Positions 22,788-33,223 of a stretch of 64,000 nt of DNA are shown in pieces. Origin of the DNA: Paguma larvata (Eukaryota; Chordata; Mammalia; Carnivora; Viverridae); assembly GCA_030068075.1 (NCBI GenBank), contig CM057826.1:53649116-53713115 (forward strand), written 5' to 3'. A program made the translations under genes and the position numbers. The notes under the pieces were generated by a model. The model had not been told where the DNA came from, did no database searches, and saw only the letters and a program-made list of their open reading frames with translations. The number at the start of each line of letters is the position of its first letter. Position 1 is the first letter of the stretch.

Positions 22788-23001
22788 CTTCTTTTTTTTT
22801 TAAGTTTATTTATTTATTTTGAGAGAGACAGAGAGTGTGAGCAGGGGAGGGCCAGAGAGAGAGAGGGAAAGAGAGAGATCCCAAGCAGGGTCCACACTGT
22901 CAGTACTGAGCCCGATGCAAGGCTCAAACTCACACACCATGATAACATGACCTGACCCGAAATGAGCCAGATGCTTAACCTCCTGAGCAACCCAGGTGTC
23001 C
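22788..23001 (-). mobile_element. Carnivore tRNA-derived SINE, antisense
   Basis: Full-length copy with a T-run, GA-rich part and antisense head ending 'cccaggtgtcc'. The flanks are an 18 bp duplication with two mismatches, ctaggcatcttgaattct (22770-22787) and ctagacttcttgaattct (23002-23019), so the copy is old enough for the duplication to have drifted. Confidence 0.92.
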
Positions 23002-23019
23002 CTAGACTTCTTGAATTCT

Positions 23020-24440
23020 AGCAAGAGTCTTGCCAGAGAGAGAATTTGATTGACATTCATAAACTAATTAACAATAGTTGAAAATTTGGAAACTCGGATA
23101 GATTATTTCCAAGATGACATTATTGAACTGATAATAGTTGTAGACAAAGAGGGGAGTGTATATTGGATGGGGCAACACCTGTCTATCTCATCTAAATAGG
23201 AGAAGTAACTGAATTCATAACACCTTAAAGCAAATAATTTTGCTTAAGAGAAAAGCCTAAGGTTATGTGCATAGCAGTTAATCACCTTAGTGAAAAGATC
23301 TCTAGATGTTAAAGTTATTGGGAAAATATACTACTTCTAAATTCTATCAGGCAGATCCTACTTTTTTCTACCAACCAGAAGCATCAGGGACTTTGCTGAT
23401 GTCTTTTACACGTAGAGCCACTCTTAGGGCTGTTGTGTATTTATTAAACACCACCAGCACTCATTATGGATGTGTTAAAAATTCAGATCCTTGGAGAGCA
23501 CAGTAGATCGAAGTATTGACTCCTGTTTCACTTTCCCCATCTGTCCAAACATCAATAACAACAGTGTATGGGGGTCTGGAATCACCGGGCTAATGTACCT
23601 TCCTTCGATCATAATTCCAGAGTTCGCCTTAATTAAGATTGATTTTTGCCCCTATGTTGTGCATCTCTTAACTAACAGAAAAGTCGCAAGGGCACAGTTT
23701 TTAAGCATTACGAGTATGAAGATTGAGGAGGAGAGAGTGGAATCAGATCTTGTACTTATGGAGTCTGGAAACTGAATGGCTGATGTGTTTAAAATAAATC
23801 CTCAAGCAGATTCCTAAGGCATTGATGGAGTCACATAAGGGCACTGGAAAAATGAATTGCTCTTCTGACTCACGTTCCTTCATATGTGCTGCCTGAGTGC
23901 ATTATTGTTTATGGGAGGAAGGAAAGGTACTTTAGATTAAATAAGTGAGGCCACAGTAGGACAGAATTGTCTGCTTTTATTCTTAGACGTTTTCGGAAAC
24001 ATCACTATCATCAACAAAATTCTATTCAGTGCTCACAATACTGCAGGCTCCTTCAAAATACTTGTGTTCAACAAAGTAAAGGAAAAGCACAGCCTCTGCC
24101 CTCAAGCAAATTACCATCTACAGTGGAAAGTAGACATGGCATTAAGGAAAAAGGGAAAGTGAAATCATAAAATACATGAATAAAACCACTACACAAAGGG
24201 ATTTTGATTAGTTGTGACTTTGTATCTTCATACAGCTACTGAAAAAGAGACTTCCTTGGGAAGTGACTTTAAGAAAGTTTCTGGGGTTTTGTTTTGTTTT
24301 GTTTTTGTTTTAAGAATATAAAATGTAGACCATTGGGTAGGGAGAAAGAAAGAGACTGTTTCAAGGACTGTAAATATTTCATGCTAGAATTTTTGCTTTC
24401 TATTTATTAAAGCATAACATGAGAATGAAAGGTCACGCAA
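23020..24440. other. Unique DNA, nothing firmly recognised
   Basis: About 1.4 kb with overlapping short frames but no domain. A decayed antisense L2-type stretch may lie at 24020-24140 ('cacagcctctgccctcaagc'), too weak to call separately. Confidence 0.4.
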
Positions 24441-24487
<47 letters not shown>

Positions 24488-24495
24488 TGAGTGTA
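24441..24495 (+). repeat. (GT)n microsatellite
   Basis: About 19 perfect GT units (24447-24485) with short imperfect flanks. Alternating purine-pyrimidine DNA of this kind can adopt Z-form. Confidence 0.95.
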
Positions 24496-25629
24496 CGATA
24501 TACAGAATACTTGATTCTTTATTTCTAAGGAAGGTATATTCTGAATGTTAGCTTCTTCATACTATGTATGTATTGTATGGCAATGTTACCCTGCCATACA
24601 AACTAACACAACAATTTTAAAATGATTATAAATATTTAAATAAACATTGTAGTGATTGCATTTACTCTCTGCTTCTTTTCTTCTATCTTTTGGTTCATAT
24701 CAGCCTTGAAAAACATACTGTACATTTGTGTGACTTAAATTTTGGATAGGTGTGTGGAACATCTGGAGAACTCTGATAGGGATCATTTGGAGGTCGAGAT
24801 GAGAAAATCCTCATGCTGGTTATAATAGAAAAGAAAATTATTGCAAGGATTCACTGTCACAGACTTCATTTGCTAATGAATCCAGGCAAATACTTAGTCA
24901 GGGTCTTTCCAAGGTCATCAAGTCTCTTGTCTCTATTCTCTCTAAAGAGTTTGCTGTTCCTCTTTGTGTAGAACAGACTGCACAGTTCTCAAAGGAAGAA
25001 AGAAGAAAAGTGAATGAAAGAAGACAAAGAGAAAGGCAATTGTGATGTGTACCAAAATAAACACGTGCGCTGTGTGCATCTACATTTATAAAAACTGATA
25101 TGATGTATCAATTCACTGTGGCACATTTTGAAATATTATAGCTATGGGGAAAAAAAAACATACGTGGACACCTGCTAGGTAGAAGGCACTGAGATTATGA
25201 AGAGAAGGAACATATTAATATCACGTCTTTAAGGAACAGTAGATAAAAGCTTACTTATCATTCACATTACATATCTATTTGGGTTAGTGGAGGGACCCTG
25301 CTAAAGAACACAGGTGTATAATGTTTCTTCAGTTGGTAGATACACCATCTAGAACACAAAGCCTCCATCATGGCTCTTTTGGCACTGACAAGAGAGGGTG
25401 AAAGCTTGAGGATCACACATCAGCTCTTAAATTATTTAGCCTGGTAGTAAAACACATCACTTCTTCTCTAATCTCATTGAATGGAAGCAGTCTTATGAAC
25501 TCTTATCTCCCTCCCTATATGTGGGTTTCCACTGAGACATAATGACCTGCTATAAGATCTGAGACTAAAAAGGCTTATTTGAAAATACCACAATATAGAG
25601 TAACTCATAGTGAAAATTCAAGTTGTATA
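24496..25629. other. Unique DNA, nothing recognised
   Basis: About 1.1 kb. A possible antisense L2 scrap near 25165-25245 ('ctgctaggtagaaggcactg') is noted but weak. Confidence 0.4.
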
Positions 25630-26085
25630 GTCTAGGACAAGTTTTATCAAAGTATGGTATCTGGACTCAGGGTGCCTGGGTGGCTTAGTCAGTTGAGCAT
25701 CCGACTCCTGATTTTGACTTAGGTTATGATCTCAGGGACATGAGATTGAGCCTTGCATCAGGCTCTGCACTGGGTGTGGAGTTTGCTTCGGATTCTCTCT
25801 CCTCCCCCTCTCTTTTCCTCTATCTCTCTGCCCTTCCCCTATGCACATGCACTCTCTCTCTCTCTCTCTGCCTCTCTCTCTCTCTCTTTCTGTTTCTCAA
25901 AATAAGTAAATAAACATTAAAAAAAGGGTGATACCTGGACCAGTAGCATCAGCATCATCTAGTTGCTTGTTAGAAACCCAAAATCTTAGCCCTGCCTCAT
26001 CCTGGGGGTGAAGCTTAGCTATCTGTTTCCACAAGTTCTCCAATATTTTGAATACATGGTAGAATTTGGAAACATTGTTCTAGTC
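25630..26085. mobile_element. MER5A-like hAT DNA transposon, split by a SINE
   Basis: The part after the SINE reads 'gacctggaccagtagcatca'-type sequence: 'ccagtagcatcagcatcatc', 'gttgcttgttagaaacccaa', 'cctgggggtgaagcttagct', 'tgtttccacaagttctcc'. These follow MER5A (CCAGCAGCATCAGCATCACC ... CTTGTTAGAAATGC ... GGGGTGGGGCCCAGCAATCT ... ACAAGCCCTCC). The left end (25630-25669) is cut off from the rest by the SINE at 25670-25926. MER5A is a non-autonomous hAT-Charlie element. Confidence 0.75.
25670..25926 (+). mobile_element. Carnivore SINE, sense, inside MER5A
   Basis: Head 'gggtgcctgggtggcttagt', with middle 'ctctgcactgggtgtggag' in place of the GCTGACAGCTCAGAGCC block typical of the other copies, so probably a different, older subfamily. 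Long CT microsatellite (25850-25887) and 'aataaacatt'-type tail. Flanks 'ggtatctggact' and 'gatacctggacc' look like a drifted duplication of MER5A bases. Confidence 0.88.
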
Positions 26086-26190
26086 TGTGAGTGCTATAGA
26101 GACATACAAATATAAATACAAATATAAATAGAATTCAAACTATAAATTTCTTATTTTTAGTGTATTTGTGCTAGTTGGTTAGCTACATCT
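26086..26190. other. AT-rich unique DNA
   Basis: Short unassigned stretch with three imperfect ACAAATATAAAT units near 26104-26130. Confidence 0.4.
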
Positions 26191-26196
26191 AATAAC

Positions 26197-26233
<37 letters not shown>
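26191..26233 (+). repeat. (AAT)n microsatellite
   Basis: About 12 perfect AAT units after a short imperfect lead-in. Confidence 0.95.
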
Positions 26234-27330
26234 GCTTATTATGTTCTATATACTATGCTTACTGCCTGACACTGTACAATCCTCAAAATAATTATTTGAC
26301 ATAGATCCTCTTGTTATTTCCACTTTATCTAAAAACCTATGTATAAACCTCTGTATATTCTCTGATAAATCAGAGAATTTATGACAAAATAAGCTAATAT
26401 ATAAACTTAAGAAGTATAGTTTCAGAGTAGGGGTTTTAAAGTCCATTTATTTTCTTCACTGAAACTTAATTCAGCCTACATTTGCCATTTTTCTTGTGCT
26501 GTGTCTACATTACAGGGATTGAGCACCCTCGTCTGTAGAGATACAAGTCTGCCCATTGGTCCTATTCTCCAAGGTTTGTTCCATTTTCCTTTCCTCATTC
26601 CCTACAGTTTGGATATTTTATAGACTTCATTACTATGTCCTTCTGCTGCTGTTTCCAGGGTAAACGTCTCTGGTTGTACTTTGTAAAAACTATCCCAATT
26701 CTTTAATTATTGGATTACTATAAGCATGCAGTTGAGGAGATGTAATAGTGCAACGTCTAGAAAACTTATTCTCAAGCCTTCCAATGGTGCTTCTAGGATG
26801 GCAGAACCTACCTTAATCTTTAGCAATTAAAATTGGTCTTCTTTGCTCTAATATCTCCTCCTTAATATCTAAATGCTTCCTAAGAGGTTTGCTACAACTA
26901 CACATCAATAGTGTTGGCTTCCTGTATTTAGCCTCCTAAAACTAACATTTAAATATTTCTTTCTGCTTAAACAGCAGATATTACTAGATTTCTTAATTGT
27001 GTGCGTCTGTGTGTGTGTGTCTGTGTGATATGTGGGCATTTTGCTAGTTTATGGTGTTTCTCCTCCTTCACTTACTAATGCTACCCACTTCCCAAGGATG
27101 AAGTACAAGCTGTGCCTCTAGTTTCTATTAGGCTCTAATGCAGAGTTTTGTTTAGTTTTGCCTAAAAGTTTTCTCAAACTCATGTCATACACGAAGTTAT
27201 GCTTTTAAAATACAGTTATTGAGAGTACTTTATAATTAATTGAATAATATATAATCTTTGGTCAGCTCCCTTTGTTCTCATTATTTTTCCATCCTTTCTA
27301 AGTGAAGCCTTTGATAGAATCCATTCTTGG
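26234..27330. other. Unique DNA, nothing recognised
   Basis: About 1.1 kb. A short imperfect TG run lies at 27000-27028. Confidence 0.4.
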
Positions 27331-27381
27331 TAAACAAACAAACAAACAAACGCAAACAAACCAACAACAACAACAAAAACA
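27331..27381 (+). repeat. (AAAC)n/(AAC)n microsatellite
   Basis: AAAC units interrupted by single changes, then CAA units. Impure. Confidence 0.9.
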
Positions 27382-27404
27382 CTTCTCAGTAAGGTACTCA
27401 CATA

Positions 27405-27600
27405 GCACTTGCTATGCTGTGCTTAACACTGTGCTAAGCACTTTAGATACCTTTACATTATCACCAGAAATTTCTGAATTAAATACTATTCCTACACTGT
27501 AATTTTTAGCCAGGTAAATTGAGTCACAGAGAATTTGAGTAACTTATTTATGATGACACAGCAAGTAAGGGGCAGAGTGAGGAGTGACCTCAGCTTTTTA
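27405..27600 (-). mobile_element. MIR SINE, antisense
   Basis: Clear match to antisense MIR: 'cactgtgctaagcactttag', 'tacctttacattatcaccag', 'ttgagtcacagagaatttga', 'gatgacacagcaagtaaggg', 'gcagagtgaggagtgacctc'. Good length for this old family. Confidence 0.85.
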
Positions 27601-27734
27601 TCACAAACCCAAAAAAGTATGAGCTTTAGTATGAGCTGTGGGTCCTCGGCTTCTAGGATTTTCACTTGAGTTGCTCAATCTGCTGCCTTGGGAACCACAT
27701 CAAATCAAACCCATTAGGTTACCAACTGCCTTTT

Positions 27735-27800
27735 CAATTCAATTCACTTCAAGAAGTATTTCCTGAATGTATGCTACTTGCCAGGTGTCATTCACCTGTG
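27735..27800 (-). mobile_element. Possible L2 3' scrap, antisense
   Basis: 'aagaagtatttcctgaatgt' with 'gctacttgccaggtgtcatt' resembles the antisense L2 3' end. Short, so tentative. Confidence 0.35.
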
Positions 27801-29149
27801 ATTTTGCAGTGTTTATGCCAACTCAGCCTTAGAGCATTATACACTCTCTTCAGAAGATACTGTCTCTCAAATATAGAAATTTTTAATGTCAAGGACATTC
27901 TTAAAATTGCTATCGATGCAAAAGCTTTCTGAACACAGCGTATAGATGTTAAAAAGAAAAAAAAATGAACTTGATTTGAATAAAAGAAAATTAGCAGCAG
28001 TTGTTTTGTCAGTTCTTCTCAGAAAGCAGTTGTACTTAATGTGGAGCAAAATGTCCCAGGGATGTTTGCACAGAGAGGAAATTATTGCGATGGAAGCGAC
28101 TTGGCTCCTTGGTAATGAAAAGCTAAAATGTAAGAAAGGGGTAGAGGGGAGAAGGAAAAGGGCCCAGTGTTGAAAATTATACTGAAAGAGGACTAATTCT
28201 GTGCTTGTCCCTCCCACACATGTGCACACTTCTGTTTTGGAGATCTCATTTCTCTGAGACAGTGTTGCCTCTGATTTCAGGGGATCATAGCAAATTGACT
28301 CGACCCTTTGTTCTCGTTACTCTAGAAAGCCGCAAACGGCAGATGATACATACAAACTAGTGAGGGCTCCTCTGAAGCACAGAGCATAGTAAACCTGTGA
28401 TGGATTTTGGACGCAGGTAGGGTTGTTCGGCTAACCATATGGCCCAGGATTTGTCTTTCTATTTAGGCTTTAAGAGATTTTGAGGGGACAGTCAGATTCC
28501 AAAGGCTGAGTACATTTGTCTGTGTGCACTTTTAGGGAAATTTCACTCGAGAGTTCTATTAATTCCACCCTCTGACTTGTCTCTCTTCATACAACATAGC
28601 ATCCTCCAGAAGCTAAAAAAAAAAAAAAAAAAAATCTCTAGAGGCCCTTGAAGTAATGAGAAAGCTGATTTTCCCTGTCTAATAATTACACTTTGATTTC
28701 TCCATAGAAGTCTTCAGTTTACTGCCAGTTGTCACTAAAAGTTTTTTGCAGCTTTAACCTCTCTGTGATACATCCTGCCCTTTTCCTGCAGATTCGTCCT
28801 CAGCGGGCCACATCTCCTTTGCAATTCCCATCTATGTGAATTTGTCCACTAGGTGGAGATGTAACAATTTAGCTCACAGATCACAGTGTGAGACAGATTA
28901 AATTCACTGACCACTGCTCAGTACTCTGGGGAAGCATATTGCTATGGCCCAGAATGGCAAATCAAGTGCAGAGTCAGAAAACAGAACAACAAATCCCATA
29001 ACAGGAGCACAATTGGAGATAACAAATTCCATGGGACAAATGCACGTCGATTCCACAAGTGAGCCCTGTGTTAGGCCTCCTGAATTGCTTGACTAATTCC
29101 TGTTTGGTTTGTAGTAGTGGGAAAAAAAAAATCTCTGCACCAAATCAGG
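27801..29149. other. Repeat-poor unique DNA
   Basis: No named repeat apart from an A-run at 28617-28634. Contains a CTCF-like core at 28846-28859. Short frames show no domain. Confidence 0.5.
28846..28859 (+). promoter_or_regulatory. CTCF-like core motif
   Basis: Reads CCACTAGGTGGAGA, matching most of the CTCF core CCASYAGRKGGCRS; the mismatch is A in place of C after GGTGG. This is a motif match by eye only, and such matches are common by chance. Confidence 0.35.
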
Positions 29150-29285
29150 AAGCTGGGTTCTGAACCCAACTCTGCCACTCACCAGCTGCGGGCTTTATCT
29201 TCTGAAACTCCATGTTCATGTCTATAAAATGAAGGGGTTAGAGCACAGGACTCTGAGGGTCTCTTCCAACTGTAACTCTGGATTT
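29150..29285 (+). mobile_element. MIR-family SINE, sense
   Basis: 'ttctgaacccaactctgcca' and 'ctcaccagctgcgggcttta' followed by 'tataaaatgaaggggttaga' and 'ggtctcttccaactgtaact' follow the MIR core and 3' part (MIRb/MIR3 type). Confidence 0.7.
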
Positions 29286-29610
29286 TACTATGAAGATTGT
29301 AATCAAATTGTAACATTTTTTTAATAAAAACTGGGGAAGGTGTAAGTTTAAGTGTCTGCTCTTCAAGTCTTCTGAGTTAAAGCCTGTCACTATCCATATC
29401 TATATGTATACACAGTTGTAAAGTACGTATTTGAATAATTTTCCCACTTTAATTTAAAAGACGGGACTGAGTAGATTTCCAACTCTAAATGTGATATGTT
29501 GATTTTGTAAATTTAAAGGCAAAAGGGTGACTTTCTTGGAAGGAATTTACTCGTAACTGCTCTCCTCCAAACATGCTTGCTTAGCAAATTTGATTTGTTT
29601 GGTTAAGTGT
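29286..29610. other. Unique DNA, nothing recognised
   Basis: No repeat or exon identified. Confidence 0.4.
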
Positions 29611-29611
29611 C

Positions 29612-29647
29612 TACACACACACACACACACACACACACGTGTGTGGG
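29612..29647 (+). repeat. (AC)n microsatellite with GT flank
   Basis: About 13 AC units directly followed by GTGTGTG, so the junction is self-complementary. Confidence 0.93.
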
Positions 29648-30011
29648 GAGAGGTATAAGACTTGCATGACATCTTTTTCTATTGGGGTGAATTAATACGG
29701 CTAGATTACAAGTCTGATGCAAAGGTTGGTTTTCACTGAGAAATGTGAATATTTTCTATTTACAGTTTATTTGGGATTCTTATTTCATGCTTATACTTTA
29801 GTTTTATATCCGGAAACAAAATTCTTCTATTTTTAGAACAATCCAGTTTTATTTTGGGAAATATTTCTCTAAAATCAGAATGGATAAATCTTTTGTCAGA
29901 AGATATTAGAAATTGATGTCTGCCTACCTGTCTTGATCTGTTTGATTCAAACTCTTTTGTTTAATCTGTTCTTTGTAAAACATTAATTGGATACATAGAA
30001 GCACAGAAAGC

Positions 30012-30014
<3 letters not shown>
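29648..30014. other. Unique DNA, nothing recognised
   Basis: AT-rich sequence between two CA repeats; no repeat family or exon seen. Confidence 0.4.

Positions 30015-30015
<1 letters not shown>

Positions 30016-30053
<38 letters not shown>
30016..30053 (+). repeat. (AC)n microsatellite
   Basis: About 18 perfect AC units, ~400 bp from another AC array. Confidence 0.95.
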
Positions 30054-30056
<3 letters not shown>

Positions 30057-30084
30057 TGGAAAGGCATCAGTCAGTTAAATACTT

Positions 30085-30160
30085 TTTATTATACCAATGA
30101 GGCATTGAAGACCCAGAGGTTACATGGCTTACCCAAAGTTATTCAGCAAATGAGTGAAAA
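30085..30160 (-). mobile_element. MIR fragment, antisense
   Basis: 'cccagaggttacatggctta' and 'cccaaagttattcagcaaat' match the antisense MIR part (AGAGAGGTTAAGTAACTTG ... CCAAGGTCACACAGCTAGT). Confidence 0.55.
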
Positions 30161-30559
30161 TATTGTTTTTTAGAAGGAAACTCAGCTCGAACAAAGGTAG
30201 GCTAGATCCATTCTTTATGTTCTCCACCTATATAATCCTGCTATTTTGACCCAAGCATAACATTATGTCGGCAAGATCAGATCACCTATGCTGTAGCTGG
30301 CATGTAGAAATAACGCAAAGCAAATAGCGAGGTATACCGATAGTATCACATTCTGGACTATAACACAAAGAATGGAGTAGAGCAAAGGCTTCCGGAATGT
30401 TTTCCTTGGTAATTAGTCCAAGGAAAGTGACCCACCAAAAGGGCTATCCATTAAGTAAATTGACGTAGACTCTGGTCTTGAACAATCTTCAGCTACACTT
30501 TTTAAAGTCCTTCTCTCGACTAGGCCTCAACATTTCTCACCCCACCCCACCCCCAACTA
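30161..30559. other. Unique DNA; C-rich run at its end
   Basis: No gene seen. Positions 30540-30555 are CACCCCACCCCACCCCCA, G-rich on the minus strand with three long G-runs. Confidence 0.45.
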
Positions 30560-30920
30560 CAGAGGTCTGTCTTTAACTTACTTAGCTCAGTTTTAGCAAG
30601 AATCCTCATAAGTCAATTTAGTGATACTTTCCCGCCCTTGAGTCTGAACACTGTGGCCTGACCTCAGGAAGAATGCTGTTAAGTCAGTTTAGCTAGAATC
30701 TCCTGCCATTGATGTCTCCTGTTAGCATTTTTCCATCCACTGCTCCCCTCCCTCTGTTCATTGGCTCTAAATCCTCAGCCGTCTTTCATGTATTTAGAGT
30801 TGAGCTCAATCTCTCTCCCCTATTACAATGCTGTCATTGCAGAAATCTTGAATAAATTCTTCCATATCATTATAACACAGGTCAGGATACTTCTTTTAAT
30901 AAAATACAATGAAATACTAC
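30560..30920 (+). mobile_element. Retroviral-type LTR fragment
   Basis: Layout fits an LTR: 'gttcattggctctaaatcct' (CCAAT-inverse plus TATA-like TCTAAATCC), 'gagttgagctcaatctctct' and 'ccctattacaatgctgtcat', then polyadenylation signal AATAAA at 30851-30856. It recalls an old mammalian ERV LTR (GGCTATAAATCC ... GTTGAGCCCAATCTCTCTCCC ... AATAAA) whose name I cannot fix. No viral genes flank it. Confidence 0.5.
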
Positions 30921-31589
30921 ATGTTCACTTTACATGGGATCCATTAATCACGTAGCACACTTAACACTCTAAGAAGTTCTACAACAGAGAAAACCGTTTA
31001 CCACTATTTAACCCATTATTGCTAAATCACTTGGATTTTTTTTTCCTTAAGGATTATATACCAAGATCTATGTGACTTAGTTCCAATATAATTGATTTTG
31101 TGATCAGAACCTATGTTTTCTGTCATTATATGAAGCCTCCTGTTTTCCAAGTCTGCATATCTCTGAATGAATCAAAGGACATTACAGATAGGAAGATGGG
31201 GGTAGGGAGCTCTGGTCAGGACTTCCCTGTGTACTTGTGAGAAAATGTTCTGAGCTGCTTCCATGTTCGTATTTAAGAATGCTTCATGACAGAAAATGAA
31301 CTCGTAACTAGAGTTCCATGTATGTAAACTAAAGACAGAAATTGTAAATATTGACCTTAATATATTTATATCTGTAAATTCTGCATTCCTCTCTAATATA
31401 CATGTATTTATTTTCACATGAAATTATGTTTCCTTCAAAACTAAGGTTTCCTCCCCTTCGAAAATTTAAGAAGATATGTAATTCATAGAAATATATCATG
31501 TTTATCTGGTAACATGTTGTATTTTCTGGAGTATAGACCTTCATAAATCTGGAGAAATGCAAAGCAGGCAGAGACAGAGATTTAATTTG
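30921..31589. other. Unique DNA, nothing recognised
   Basis: No repeat family or exon seen; the frames on the minus strand have no domain. Confidence 0.4.
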
Positions 31590-31710
31590 AAATCTGTGAT
31601 GAGGTTTCCCATTCTGCTTCCTTTTGGTTGTGTGACCTTGTTCTACTCACCTGCCTTATCTGAGACCTCACAACACCAGCCAAATGGGATCCATCAGAGC
31701 TGTTCTACCT
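31590..31710 (+). mobile_element. Possible MIR fragment, sense
   Basis: 'ttggttgtgtgaccttgttc' and 'tactcacctgccttatctga' resemble the MIR core (GCTGTGTGACCTTGGGCAAG). Partial and diverged. Confidence 0.4.
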
Positions 31711-32435
31711 ACCACATGGTGTCTCTCTGATCCCAAAGGTAGTAAGTAGCACATGGAGAAACTGTGTAGACTGCTTCACAAACTTAAGGCTCTATTATTA
31801 TTATATGGGGTAGATGACAAAACTGGCATCTTATTACTTACCAAATTCGTTCTCAGGAAGAAACTCTGCCTTGTAATATTTTGTCAGAGTAATTATCAGT
31901 AATGTAGTAGGGGTAGAAAAAATGCTTCCTTTTAATTTAATCAAATAAAACAGGGAAGAGGAAGGGTATCTATCTGAGACCTAATCCACTAAATTAAAAG
32001 AGCTGCTATGAGTTGTATAAAAACACTATATACCCATCCGGTGATGTTAGCATCTCATTTTATGAATGAAAAATTCACATCATATCGCAAGCTATGTTAG
32101 AATAGGAATGTCCTCCAGATGTATTCTCAAAACAACCTTAAAGATTGCATTAAAAATCATAGGATTATATGACTTTTTTTTCCCTGTCGAAGTTAGTAAT
32201 GCTCTCATTGGGGTTCTTTCTAGCTCTCTGAGGAACAAGAACACTCCCTATTGACTCAGAGGAAAAGAAAGCCTGTTAGCTAACATTCTGCATGGGTATG
32301 TGTGGGGATGGGTATCAAATCATCTTAATATAACCTCATGGATACATCAAAGAATGTCATAGATACATCAGAGGACAACAGTATGCTAAGAAACAGTGCT
32401 AACACGGGAGTCAGGAGTTTGGAGCATTTTAATTC
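31711..32435. other. Unique DNA, nothing recognised
   Basis: About 700 bp without named content. Confidence 0.4.
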
Positions 32436-32640
32436 ATTCAATCATTTTTATTGAACACTTTCTATCTACCTGGATGACCACTAGATTAACAAGGGCAGCA
32501 AAGAATATGGAGGCCCTGGCCTCCATAGGGGTTGGGAAGCCATGATTAACTGAGAGGAATTTAATCCAAGCATGGGAGGATATAATTGCTTGTGGCGAGT
32601 CAGGATGTGGATGGAGAATGCTTCAAATAAAATTCCGTTG
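32436..32640 (-). mobile_element. L2 LINE 3' fragment, antisense
   Basis: 'catttttattgaacactttc' followed by 'tatggaggccctggcctcca' has the layout of the antisense L2 3' end. Diverged. Confidence 0.5.
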
Positions 32641-32727
32641 GATTTGCCCTAAAGTATGACACAACACAGCTGCAATCTGGGCAGAAAACCAAAACTCTTA
32701 TTGGTTGTAGACTTCTTACATTTTCTT

Positions 32728-32951
32728 TATTTTTTTTTTTAATTTGTAAAACTGTTTTTTTTTATTTTAGAATGAGAGAAAGAGAGAGAGCTGGAGAGAG
32801 GCAGAAAGAGAGGGAGAAACAGAATCGGAAACAGGCTCCAGGTTCTGAGCTGTTAGCATAGAGCCTGATGTGGGGCTCAAAATCATGACCTGTGAGATCA
32901 TGACCTGAACTGAAGTCAGATGCTTAACTGACTGAGCCACCCAGGTGCCCC
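32728..32951 (-). mobile_element. Carnivore tRNA-derived SINE, antisense
   Basis: Full-length copy with T-run, GA-rich part, antisense body and head ending 'gccacccaggtgcccc'. It contains a local duplication ('atcatgacctg' appears twice, near 32882 and 32899). No clear target-site duplication was found. Confidence 0.92.
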
Positions 32952-32983
32952 TTAATTTCCTAAATTTTATTAAAGTTGTTTCA

Positions 32984-33210
32984 AATTGTTGTTGTTTTTA
33001 AATATTTATTTATTATTATTACAGAGAGAGAGAGAGAGAGAGCAGGGAATGGACAGAGAGAGAGGGAAACACAGAATCCAAAGCAGGCTCCAGGCTCCAG
33101 GCTCTGAGCTGTCAGCACAAAACCCAACGAGGGGCTGGAACTCACAAACCGCAAGATCATGACTGGAGCTAGAGTTGAACATTTAACCAACTAAGCCACC
33201 CAGGTGTCCC
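32984..33210 (-). mobile_element. Carnivore tRNA-derived SINE, antisense
   Basis: Second antisense copy only ~30 bp from the previous one. It is flanked by taaagttgtttca (32971-32983) and taaagttacttca (33211-33223), a 13 bp duplication with two mismatches. A short internal duplication, ctccagg, is seen in the body. Confidence 0.92.
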
Positions 33211-33223
33211 TAAAGTTACTTCA

